Source: Euryarchaeota archaeon UBA58
Lineage (GTDB): Archaea; Thermoplasmatota; Poseidoniia; Poseidoniales; Thalassarchaeaceae
Direction of reading: 5' to 3'
Assembly: GCA_002498525.1 (NCBI GenBank)
Contig: DAHR01000015.1
Span: forward strand, 6,165-43,959
DNA length: 37,795 nucleotides
Position numbers and translations under genes: made by a program. Below, one piece after another: positions 8,377 to 15,212 of this stretch. Position 1 is the first letter of the stretch, and each line of letters opens with the position of its first letter. The notes beneath the pieces were generated by a model. The model did no database searches, was not told the DNA's origin, and worked only from the letters and a program-made list of their open reading frames with translations.

Positions 8377-9789
8377 TCAATGCAGAGTCTCCATCTGCGG
8401 TTCGATCACCATACGGTGAGCATGCATGCTCACCGCGGCCAGACAAGCAACTGCGAGAACCAGAGAGAAATGATTCGAAGAGACCAGGAGAATAAGCGAG
8501 GCAATTCCAGCCACCAACATCTCGACGAACATCTTTGCCGTCAGGAAGCGGTCTTCCGACCAAGAGCGCCCACGTGCTTGGCCGAACAGCCAAGAGGTGT
8601 AAACACCCGTGAGAGTCGCCAGAGGAATTCCTGCGATGGCGAGATATTCGAGATAGGTACGGTCGAGGTCGAAGTAGAGAACAGCGCCACTGCAAGCCAG
8701 AATGCCAGCGAAACCGCCGAGGATGTAAGCACCTTTGACCAGCCATGAATCCCAGTTCGGCCTGAGCAGCACGTAGAGGAAGCGATCGGGCCGATCGAGG
8801 TCCTTGACCAGCAGGAATCCAGTCAGGCCGAGGAAGATGGTGCAGCCGATGACCAACTGCCACCACAATTCATCGGTCATCTGCAACAAACCGGTGAACA
8901 TCATCAGCATCGCCATCAGATATGTTCCAGCGGCGACAGCCTTGGTGGTGAGGTAAGCCGAGACTTCCCAACCCCAGAGGATTCCCTTCGAAGGTTGGTC
9001 GTACGAGCGCTTGGGCTTACCCGCTTGCTCGTCCAAGCGCTCCATCACATCGCGAACCAAGGCGCGGTCGCGCGGATTCGCCGCCTTCGCCTTCTTCTCC
9101 AGCGCCAATTGAACAATCATCGAATTCGTATCGGCGGCCCCGCGGCGCTGTTCGGCATATTTCGCGAAATGCCCAACCCCAGCCGCCTGGTCCGTCCAGA
9201 GGTATTCTCCAGAACGCTCGGTTGCATGAGGATCCAACATCTCCTCGCTGGTCTCGATATAGAAGACGTTCGGCCTAGCCCCAGACTCGGGCTTGCGAAC
9301 GGTGGTCACATGGTCCCTCAAGTAACCCGAAATTGAAGAGTTCTCATCGTCCATATCTCCCGAGATGATGGCCTCGGTCGGACAGACGATGACACAAGCC
9401 GGCTCGTAAGAATGCTCGATGCGGTGCGCACAATAATTGCACTTCGCCGCAGTTCCCTTGTTCGGGTCGATGTAAAGCGCGTCATAGGGACAAGCTTGCA
9501 TGCAGGATCTGCAACCGATGCAGCGATCATCATCGAAGTCGACGATGCCGTCATCGCGCGTGAACAGCGCGGTCGTTGGACAGATTGTCGTACAAGGCGC
9601 ATCCTCACAATGATTGCAGCGATGGACGCTGAACTCCCTCGTGACGTCGGGGTACGTGCCCTTCTCGATGTATTTCACGTGGGTGCGGTTGACGCCGATC
9701 GGGACGTCGTGTTCAGACTTGCAGGCGACTGTGCAGGCATGGCAGCCGATGCACTTCCTGTTGTCTATCACGAAGCCGTAATTCACCAT
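8377..9789 (-). CDS. Fused 4x[4Fe-4S] ferredoxin and NrfD-like membrane subunit
   Basis: This 470-residue protein joins two normally separate subunits of a molybdoenzyme complex. Residues 1-200 are a PsrB/SoeB-type ferredoxin with sixteen cysteines in four motifs: 13/16/19/23, 58/61/66/70, 90/93/96/100 and 117/120/132/136. After a charged linker (about 200-275), the C-terminal part is membrane-embedded and resembles NrfD/PsrC (WEVSAYLTTKAVAAGTY; LLRPNWDSWLVKGAY), with about six hydrophobic segments. That is shorter than the usual eight or nine. The role would be to pass electrons between the molybdenum subunit and the membrane quinone pool. GAGGTGA five bases before the ATG supports the start. 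It ends just before the ribosome-binding site of the catalytic subunit. Confidence 0.87.
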   Translation of the reverse strand: MVNYGFVIDNRKCIGCHACTVACKSEHDVPIGVNRTHVKYIEKGTYPDVTREFSVHRCNHCEDAPCTTICPTTALFTRDDGIVDFDDDRCIGCRSCMQACPYDALYIDPNKGTAAKCNYCAHRIEHSYEPACVIVCPTEAIISGDMDDENSSISGYLRDHVTTVRKPESGARPNVFYIETSEEMLDPHATERSGEYLWTDQAAGVGHFAKYAEQRRGAADTNSMIVQLALEKKAKAANPRDRALVRDVMERLDEQAGKPKRSYDQPSKGILWGWEVSAYLTTKAVAAGTYLMAMLMMFTGLLQMTDELWWQLVIGCTIFLGLTGFLLVKDLDRPDRFLYVLLRPNWDSWLVKGAYILGGFAGILACSGAVLYFDLDRTYLEYLAIAGIPLATLTGVYTSWLFGQARGRSWSEDRFLTAKMFVEMLVAGIASLILLVSSNHFSLVLAVACLAAVSMHAHRMVIEPQMETLH

Positions 9790-9822
9790 TTCATCACCTC
9801 TCTTCTGAATATCATCACGAGT

Positions 9823-10989
9823 TCAGATGTGCTGCATCCCTCGGTTGCTTGAGGCGGCACATTCATTCTTTCCCAGGTCCATGATATCCTGTTCTTCTTC
9901 GCGAAGGCTGAGTGCGCCGGCATTCACCTTTCGAATCTGATTGTAGATATCGGGTTGTTCGCGCATGTTCTCCTTCATGTATTCTACGAATTCATCCTCA
10001 CCCTCGATGCCATATATGTCTTCGTTGAGTTTCTTCACCGTGCCGAAATCGTTGAGGATGAGGTAATCCTCGTTGGATTCTCTGCGCCAATCCGAATAAT
10101 GTCCTGGTAGAACGATCAATTCATCGGGCAGGACAGTGATTCGCTGTTTCAGCGTCGCATAGAGTTGCTTCGCCCATTCGACGACTCGTTTGCCGAGATC
10201 GGGTCTGCCGACGCTGACGATGAAGACTGTATCTCCTGAAATCAGGTATTTCTCATCGACGACATAAGCCGTCGAACCGGGAGTGTGCCCCGGTGCGTGA
10301 GTGCACAGAACCGAAGGACCACCATCTCGCTTGAAATGAATGAGTTCTCCATCGACGATTGAAGTGTAATCGAAGACAGATACAGCATAATCTCCGTCAT
10401 GAGCGTGAAATTCAGCCCCGGTCGCCGCAGCGATTCTGGGGCTGCCCGAGATGTAATCTGCTTGTAGATGAGTCTCGAGAACATGGCGTATATCAGCGCC
10501 GCGAGAGGCGGCGAATTCGACATAGAATTCGACAGCGCGCGAGGCATCGAAGAGCATCATCTGTTCGCCGTGGATGAGGCCATAGGAGCAGGAGGCCTTA
10601 CCCGGTCGATTGAACTGCCATATCTCGTAATCTTCGTCAGCCGAATTGATTCGTTTTGGAATCAGCAGGTTTCCCCAAGTCACGATTCCACCTTCCAGCC
10701 AACTGATCTCTTCACGGCCTTGTGAATCGAGGATGTCGGCGACGAATTGAGCCGAACCTTCCTTGGCACAGATGACCTTCACCGGTCTACCCTCCGGCAA
10801 CTTTGCCGTACAACCCTCGGGGTCTTCCATGAAGTCGAAGTACGGGATGTTGTACATCTCGACGTCATTGGGTCCCTCGACCATGAATAGTTGGTGATTC
10901 TCCTCATTGCGAACATCGAGGTAGATGATGTCGTCCTTGCTTTCGATCGAATCGTAGAGTTCAATCGCCGAATAGCTCGTGATTGACAC
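9823..10989 (-). CDS. Rhodanese-metallo-beta-lactamase fusion, persulfide dioxygenase-like
   Basis: This 388-residue protein has an N-terminal rhodanese domain (about 1-110) with the active-site loop CAKEGSA (Cys74). A metallo-beta-lactamase domain (about 118-330) resembles ETHE1-type persulfide dioxygenases. The three expected iron ligands are present: His174 (ETHLQADY), His235 (APGHTPGS) and Asp253 (SGDTVF), with spacing close to ETHE1. However, the rest of the THxHxDH motif is altered to H-x-Q-x-D-Y. The rhodanese domain would deliver sulfane sulfur and the second domain would oxidise it to sulfite. GTG 10989 is chosen: GAGGTGA lies 5 bases upstream and the rhodanese fold begins there; the open frame extends further but overlaps the broken tusA/dsrE gene. 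Confidence 0.86.
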   Translation of the reverse strand: MSITSYSAIELYDSIESKDDIIYLDVRNEENHQLFMVEGPNDVEMYNIPYFDFMEDPEGCTAKLPEGRPVKVICAKEGSAQFVADILDSQGREEISWLEGGIVTWGNLLIPKRINSADEDYEIWQFNRPGKASCSYGLIHGEQMMLFDASRAVEFYVEFAASRGADIRHVLETHLQADYISGSPRIAAATGAEFHAHDGDYAVSVFDYTSIVDGELIHFKRDGGPSVLCTHAPGHTPGSTAYVVDEKYLISGDTVFIVSVGRPDLGKRVVEWAKQLYATLKQRITVLPDELIVLPGHYSDWRRESNEDYLILNDFGTVKKLNEDIYGIEGEDEFVEYMKENMREQPDIYNQIRKVNAGALSLREEEQDIMDLGKNECAASSNRGMQHI

Positions 10990-10999
10990 CTCGTTCACC

Positions 11000-11247
11000 T
11001 CAGACGAATAGTTGGATGTCGGCAGCGCCGGCATAAGAGATGACGTCGATGAAATGCTTCTTTTCGAAGCCGAACACATCCATCGTCATCGACCCGCCCA
11101 CGCAGGCATGTCCTTGCACGACCCTGGATCTGTCGTCGTGACGCGCAGGACCGCTCCAGTCACAATCGTATCAATCTTGATTTTAGTCTTCAGAACAGGC
11201 AGAGGGCAATCCATTCCGCTGCAGTCGCTCTCATCATCATGATTCAT
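11000..11247 (-). pseudogene. Broken tusA-dsrE gene: TusA N-terminal half followed out of frame by DsrE-like C-terminal end
   Basis: From ATG 11247 one frame reads 53 residues that are a clear TusA start. They contain DCSGMDCPLPVLKTK with the CPxP motif (Cys14 is the sulfur-carrying position) and a typical DPGSCKDMPAW segment. A TGA at 11086-11088 then stops it, about 20-25 residues short of a normal TusA. In another frame of the same strand, about 11002-11124 reads HACVGGSMTMDVFGFEKKHF and ends in GAADIQLFV, which resembles the C-terminal part of DsrE/DsrF-family proteins (C-x-MSMD-x-G, then a GxAA helix and a terminal strand). TusA's end and DsrE's beginning are both missing, so a deletion appears to have joined two sulfur-carrier genes out of frame. 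It lies between arsR (5 bases) and the rhodanese gene. An assembly error is possible. Confidence 0.65.
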
Positions 11248-11251
11248 TTTC

Positions 11252-11575
11252 TCACATCCTCCCCTTGACCTCTGCCTGCGTCTCCTTCAGGCATTCCAGA
11301 ATCTTCTCGATCAGCGGACTGTCCACCGCATAGAGGACACGGTGCCCCTCGCGCCGACTGGTCAGAATTCCTTGATGGTACATCCGACGGAGATGCTGAG
11401 AGGTGACTGGTTGACTGAGACCGAGGGCTTGTTGAATATCCTTGACACTGTGTTCGTTAACTCTGACCAACTCGCCGATTCGCAAGCGATCAGGGTGACC
11501 CATGGTCTTGATTATCGTCGATACTTCCTTCAGGAAATCATCGTCTAGCTCGGATAGTGGCTCTGTCATCGTCAT
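11252..11575 (-). CDS. ArsR-family winged-helix transcriptional regulator
   Basis: This 107-residue repressor has the ArsR winged-helix DNA-binding fold: KTMGHPDRLRIGELV (helix before the HTH), the recognition region LGLSQPVTSQHLRRMYHQGIL, and the wing SRREGHRVLYAVD. It ends with a helix carrying a single cysteine (LECLKE, about residue 98). Persulfide-sensing relatives such as BigR/SqrR use two cysteines; here only this one remains in the ATG-start protein, so a canonical two-cysteine switch is not seen. It is the first gene of the sulfur operon and probably represses it. The start is ATG 11575 (a second ATG is at 11569); the open frame extends 32 residues upstream, but those would cover the promoter. 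Confidence 0.87.
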   Translation of the reverse strand: MTMTEPLSELDDDFLKEVSTIIKTMGHPDRLRIGELVRVNEHSVKDIQQALGLSQPVTSQHLRRMYHQGILTSRREGHRVLYAVDSPLIEKILECLKETQAEVKGRM

Positions 11576-11600
11576 CTCAATCTCGCGCTGACACGAGGTC

Positions 11601-11640
11601 GGTCGGAATATAATGATTTTGTTATATAGAGAAAACGTAA
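11601..11640 (-). promoter_or_regulatory. Predicted promoter and operator of the arsR-sulfur operon
   Basis: The region upstream of arsR is strikingly AT-rich compared with its surroundings. On the minus strand it contains CTATATAAC (about 11622-11630), a good archaeal TATA element about 50 bases before the ATG at 11575. It also contains the inverted repeat ATATAA (11608-11613), eight bases, TTATAT (11622-11627). The right arm overlaps the TATA element, so a repressor bound there would block TBP. ArsR-family operators are commonly AT-rich dyads of this size. This is inferred from sequence only. Confidence 0.55.
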
Positions 11641-11731
11641 TGTTCACGGATGGTAGCCGACCTCTCCTCATCCCGTAACCGGATTAGGAATGCCTGCTCG
11701 ATTAGAGTGCATACTGCGCATTGCAGATGGT

Positions 11732-12889
11732 CTAGAGGAGAATACCGATTATCGCTCCGCCGGCCAAGTAAGCACCGAGGGCGGAGCCGATGTTGCCGAA
11801 TGCGGTGACGAGCAGGACTCTGCCGACCCGATTGTTCCAGAAGACGTCAAAATCCTGCAGCGCGAGGAATTCTGCTGCGTCTTTTCCTGTCGGTGCTGCG
11901 ATCTTCAACTGGGTATAGCCGGCGAACCAGCCTGCCGCCAGAGTTGGGTTGAGACTGGTGATTGGGGAGGCGGCTGCGCCGACGAGGATCGAGAGTGGGT
12001 GTCCTCGAGCCAGCGCGACTCCGATTCCTGCTAGGGCTGCGTTGGCCGCCAACCAATACCACAGCGTTTCCTTCAGTGCATCTGTCTCGCCATTGTAGAC
12101 CAGCCAGCCTACTACTGAGACGAGGAAGAGTGGAATCGCCCACATGATGACCTTTGGCCAGCGAGGTTTTGGTGGCTCCTCGCGCAGGTTGGCGAGATTC
12201 GAGGTGGTCTCCTGCGGTGGCTTCTGCAGGTTGTCGACGATGCCGCTCAGATGGCCTGCGCCGACCACTGCGAGGATGCGGCCCTTGCCTCGAATCTGCT
12301 GGATTCTACCTGCGAGGTAAGCGTCGCGCTCATCGATGAGCACTTCCCCTGCGCGCGGCGCCACGGCCTTCGCTTCCTCCATCATGGCGCTGAGAAGGTC
12401 GGTATCCTCGAGCATCTCATCAAAGTCGACCACTTCATCATCGTCCTCATCCCAGAGCAGGGCATTGAGGACTCGCCATTTCTCGCGCAGACCCATCTTG
12501 CGCCAGGCTCTGCGCAAAGTGATGACGACATCGCGGTCTATGAGTTCGTGCGGGATATCGGCTGCATCAGCAGCCTCGATGGCAGCCAATAACTCCGCAC
12601 CCGGCTTCTCTCCAGTCTCGATGCCCATCCGTCGCTGCTGGGCGGCGAGGGCTGAATGCAGGAGAATCATTGAGGAACGGCCCTCATTTATGATATTCAG
12701 AAGGTCGGAGTTTGCAAGGTCGTCGGGCCTCTTGAGGGACTTCAGTCGCGATTCGCACAACTCAACCGCGACGAGGTCCGGGCCGTATTCTTCGATCTGC
12801 TCGCGCACCAGAGTGACCGAAGCTGAACTGACGTGAGCGGTACCAACGAGACGTAAGTTATCGTCGACATCGATGATATTCTGCCCCAT
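11732..12889 (-). CDS. TraB/PrgY-family membrane protein
   Basis: This 385-residue protein resembles the TraB/PrgY (pheromone-shutdown related) family, which is widespread in archaea and includes mitochondrial and chloroplast TRB proteins. The N-terminal soluble domain starts with LRLVGTAHVS, the hallmark GTAHVS motif, with ELCESRL near residue 47. It continues to VVGAGHLSGI near residue 216, the second conserved motif with a histidine. The C-terminal third has about four hydrophobic segments (residues about 250-385) with glycine-rich helices. The soluble domain is related to the Tiki/gumN hydrolases, so a metal-dependent protease role is possible but unproven. GAGGTGA lies 5 bases before ATG 12889, which is why the GTG at 12898 is rejected. 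It follows the dihydropteroate synthase gene after 15 bases. Confidence 0.86.
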   Translation of the reverse strand: MGQNIIDVDDNLRLVGTAHVSSASVTLVREQIEEYGPDLVAVELCESRLKSLKRPDDLANSDLLNIINEGRSSMILLHSALAAQQRRMGIETGEKPGAELLAAIEAADAADIPHELIDRDVVITLRRAWRKMGLREKWRVLNALLWDEDDDEVVDFDEMLEDTDLLSAMMEEAKAVAPRAGEVLIDERDAYLAGRIQQIRGKGRILAVVGAGHLSGIVDNLQKPPQETTSNLANLREEPPKPRWPKVIMWAIPLFLVSVVGWLVYNGETDALKETLWYWLAANAALAGIGVALARGHPLSILVGAAASPITSLNPTLAAGWFAGYTQLKIAAPTGKDAAEFLALQDFDVFWNNRVGRVLLVTAFGNIGSALGAYLAGGAIIGILL

Positions 12890-12904
12890 CCCTCTCACCT
12901 CGAT

Positions 12905-13747
12905 TCATTCGACCGCACGCATCGATGCGTACAGGTCTGCGTGCGCTTCGACATCGTGCACCCTGATGATGTCGACCCCCTTCGAAGGCGCCTTTGCTGC
13001 GATGCCCAGCGAACCTGCCAGCCGCTCACTGCTGTCTTGCCTGCCGAGCAGGTCTGCGAACATCCGTTTGCGACTGACGCCCCACATCAGTGCCATTTTC
13101 TCATCCGGAAGAATGCCGCGACCAGACGACAGAAGGTCGGTGTTGTGGTCGAGCATCTTGCCGAATCCGATGCCCGGATCCGCAACCACTCGTCGTGGGT
13201 CGATCCCAGCATCGAACAATTGCTTCGCCACCTCGCCAAGCCTTTGCCGGACCTCGGCGACGACGTTGCCATAATCAGGGTCATTCTGCATATTCTCCGG
13301 CAGCCCCTGCATATGCATCAGACAGACCGGGCAGCCGTATTCGACAATCACCTCAAGCATCCCAGAATCACCCAGAGCCGAGACATCGTTGACCAGATCA
13401 GCACCCGCATCGAGCGCCGCCCTCGCGACGCTTGCTCGTCGAGTATCGATCGAGATTCCGACATCAGGAAGCGCGTCGCGCACCGCCTCGACGACAGTCA
13501 GGACGCGCGCCGCCTCTTCGGCCGCGCCAACAGATTCAGCCCCCGGCCGAGTCGATTCACCTCCGATATCGAGCCAATCAGCGCCATTCTCCACCATATG
13601 AACCGCAAGAGCCAGAGCCTCGTCGACCGAATTCAGTCGAGAATCAGCATGAAATGAGTCGGGTGTGACGTTCAGAATACCCATCATGCGTGGAAATCCG
13701 TCATCACGGCGATTCAGGATTCGTCCCCAGTCGGCCATTTCGTCCAT
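12905..13747 (-). CDS. folP: Dihydropteroate synthase
   Basis: This 280-residue TIM-barrel enzyme matches dihydropteroate synthases, which condense a dihydropterin pyrophosphate with p-aminobenzoate. It carries MGILNVTPDSFHADS near residue 20, DIGGESTRPGAE near 60, SIDTRRASVARAAL near 95, VNDVSALGD near 117 and DPGIGFGK near 185. These cover the pterin and phosphate binding regions. ATG 13747 is taken as the start since the conserved domain begins about 15 residues later; the open frame continues 100 residues upstream but would cover the start of a divergent gene. It is co-directional with and close to the TraB gene. A pterin dehydratase gene about 11 kb away also implies pterin chemistry in this organism. 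Confidence 0.9.
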   Translation of the reverse strand: MDEMADWGRILNRRDDGFPRMMGILNVTPDSFHADSRLNSVDEALALAVHMVENGADWLDIGGESTRPGAESVGAAEEAARVLTVVEAVRDALPDVGISIDTRRASVARAALDAGADLVNDVSALGDSGMLEVIVEYGCPVCLMHMQGLPENMQNDPDYGNVVAEVRQRLGEVAKQLFDAGIDPRRVVADPGIGFGKMLDHNTDLLSSGRGILPDEKMALMWGVSRKRMFADLLGRQDSSERLAGSLGIAAKAPSKGVDIIRVHDVEAHADLYASMRAVE

Positions 13748-13793
13748 TCGATTCGACGCATGCTTTATGATGTGACGGAGCGGCAATCCGACG

Positions 13794-14462
13794 ATGGTTT
13801 TGGCAGAGGACTCGCTTGAAGAAGCGTCAAGCGGCACTTCGCATGGTCTCGCTGCGTCTGCGAAAGAGGAGATGCCGACCAATGATGCGCTTGAGTTGAT
13901 GGAGTCGATTCTGCAACGATTACAGCCTGCAGACAGACATGAGATCCGTGACATGATCACCAATCGAGGCTGGCTTTCGGGCGCCTTGCTGATGATGTCC
14001 GTACTGTTCTGGTGGATTGCCGTCGAGAAGGGTGGTGCTTCGCTGGGAGATGCTGACATTCCGCTCTCGATGATGGGAGAATTCGACTACGCCACCCTCG
14101 CCCTGGTCGTCCCCGTACTGGTATTCCTGACCACGGTCGTCTGGTCGGTGGGACGTGAGCGAGGACATGCATTTATGTCTAACATCGGCGGCTTGTTCGC
14201 GATTCTGGCCCTTTACTACACCGCCGAGCCGATGGGCTTCGCTGTTCTGACGGGTGATATTGAGATGCAGACTGCTTTCTTCGCGACAGCGCGATTACTG
14301 GCGCTGGCAGTGATGATTCATTATTCGGCCCGATTGTTCATCGATGCGATTCTGCTGCAATGGGTTCGCACCCAGATGATACACATGCCCGTCGAGTTGA
14401 TTCCGGTCATGCCGGGTGCGGTTGACGAGGGTCAGGCTGATGAAGTCGGGCCGGCCGCGTGA
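13794..14462 (+). CDS. Four-helix membrane protein, unknown
   Basis: This 222-residue protein has a polar, acidic N-terminal region of about 60 residues (possibly helical: LELMESILQRLQPADRHEI). Four hydrophobic segments follow at about 66-83, 97-117, 124-146 and 157-185, and the tail is acidic. It is not a family I recognise. It is divergent from the dihydropteroate synthase gene with only 46 bases between starts, and is followed after 4 bases by trm56, suggesting co-transcription. No ribosome-binding site precedes the ATG; TTTATGAT near 13762 could act as a TATA element about 30 bases upstream, consistent with a leaderless transcript. Confidence 0.72.
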   Translation: MVLAEDSLEEASSGTSHGLAASAKEEMPTNDALELMESILQRLQPADRHEIRDMITNRGWLSGALLMMSVLFWWIAVEKGGASLGDADIPLSMMGEFDYATLALVVPVLVFLTTVVWSVGRERGHAFMSNIGGLFAILALYYTAEPMGFAVLTGDIEMQTAFFATARLLALAVMIHYSARLFIDAILLQWVRTQMIHMPVELIPVMPGAVDEGQADEVGPAA

Positions 14463-14466
14463 GTGC

Positions 14467-15030
14467 GTGAACGACAAGCCACCGCGCCTCTCTGTCTTGC
14501 GTCTGGGTCACCGGCGCGAGCGCGACAAGCGTATCACCTCGCACCTCGGGTTGACAGCCCGTGCCTTCGGTGCAGACGAGGTGATTCTCGCCGGTGAGGA
14601 GGATCCTGGCGCCCTCGAGACATGGAATTCCGTGACCTCGCGCTTCGGGGGCGACTTCGAGTGCCGATACGAGGCCAAGCCTCTGAGTTGGTTGCGTCGC
14701 TTCGTTCAGGATTCGGATGATGTTGAGGCTGGTACTTTGGTCCATCTGACGATGTACGGCGAGCCCCTGCGTGAGGCAATCCTCGAGATTGATACCTCGA
14801 AACCGATCATCGTCGTGGTCGGCGGCACGAAGGTTCCAGGCGAGGTGTTTCGTCTTGCAACCCACAATATCTCAATCGGAAATCAACCGCATTCCGAGGT
14901 AGCGGCTTTGGCGGTCTTCCTCGACTCTTTCGTAGGCCCGCTAGATGATGCAGATCATTTCGCGGGTGGTGAAATCAGAGTCGTGCCCAGCGCTGAGAAC
15001 AAACGTGTCATTACTTCCGGTGATGAATAG
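14467..15030 (+). CDS. trm56: tRNA (cytidine-56) 2'-O-methyltransferase, aTrm56
   Basis: This 187-residue protein matches archaeal Trm56, the SPOUT-class enzyme that methylates the 2'-O of C56 in the T-loop of tRNAs. Diagnostic stretches are LRLGHRRERDKRITSHLGLT near the start, ARAFGADEVILAG, the SAM-binding knot region VVVGGTKVPGEVFRLATHNI, and IGNQPHSEVAALAVFLD. The length equals that of the family core. The start is taken at GTG 14467 because the conserved sequence begins about 9 residues later and the upstream gene stops at 14462; the longer open frame would overlap that gene. An inverted-repeat element begins right after its stop codon. Confidence 0.92.
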   Translation: MNDKPPRLSVLRLGHRRERDKRITSHLGLTARAFGADEVILAGEEDPGALETWNSVTSRFGGDFECRYEAKPLSWLRRFVQDSDDVEAGTLVHLTMYGEPLREAILEIDTSKPIIVVVGGTKVPGEVFRLATHNISIGNQPHSEVAALAVFLDSFVGPLDDADHFAGGEIRVVPSAENKRVITSGDE

Positions 15031-15143
15031 AAACCACAGAGGAACAGAGGACAAAGGGAACCTCCGGTAGAGTTCGCTGAGGGGGCAGCCGGTTCAACTC
15101 CCAATACAATCAACCTCTGTGACTCTGTCTTCTCTGTGGTTCA
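15031..15143. repeat. Palindromic (MITE-like) element, copy 1
   Basis: The left arm (15031-15055) begins AAACCACAGAGGAACAGAGG. The right arm (15114-15143) ends TCTCTGTGGTTCAAA. Reverse-complemented, the right arm reads AACCACAGAGAAGACAGAG, so the two arms form imperfect terminal inverted repeats around about 58 bases of unrelated sequence. The element starts right after the trm56 stop and lies upstream of carA. Two more elements with the same arms occur in this window. Confidence 0.75.
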
Positions 15144-15212
15144 AACTTTGATGCGACCAGAGCAGTTGAATCGCGCTCAATGATTAAGAGGCGTATTCAG
15201 GGAGCGTAGCCG

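Noticed and set aside
5634..9789. Naming the molybdoenzyme genes soeA/soeB/soeC
   Set aside because: The architecture and lack of a Tat signal fit, but polysulfide, thiosulfate and tetrathionate enzymes cannot be separated from SoeA by eye, so no symbol was given.
9412..9852. A 146-codon forward frame over the ferredoxin-NrfD gene
   Set aside because: It is antisense to the sixteen-cysteine ferredoxin coding region and shows no ribosome-binding site or domain.
12941..13657. A 238-codon forward frame over the dihydropteroate synthase gene
   Set aside because: It is antisense to a clear folP; the protein has no recognisable features.
15081..15110. GGTTCAACTCC inside repeat copy 1, resembling a tRNA T-loop
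   Set aside because: The flanking bases do not form the T stem, and no acceptor, D or anticodon arm can be found around it.
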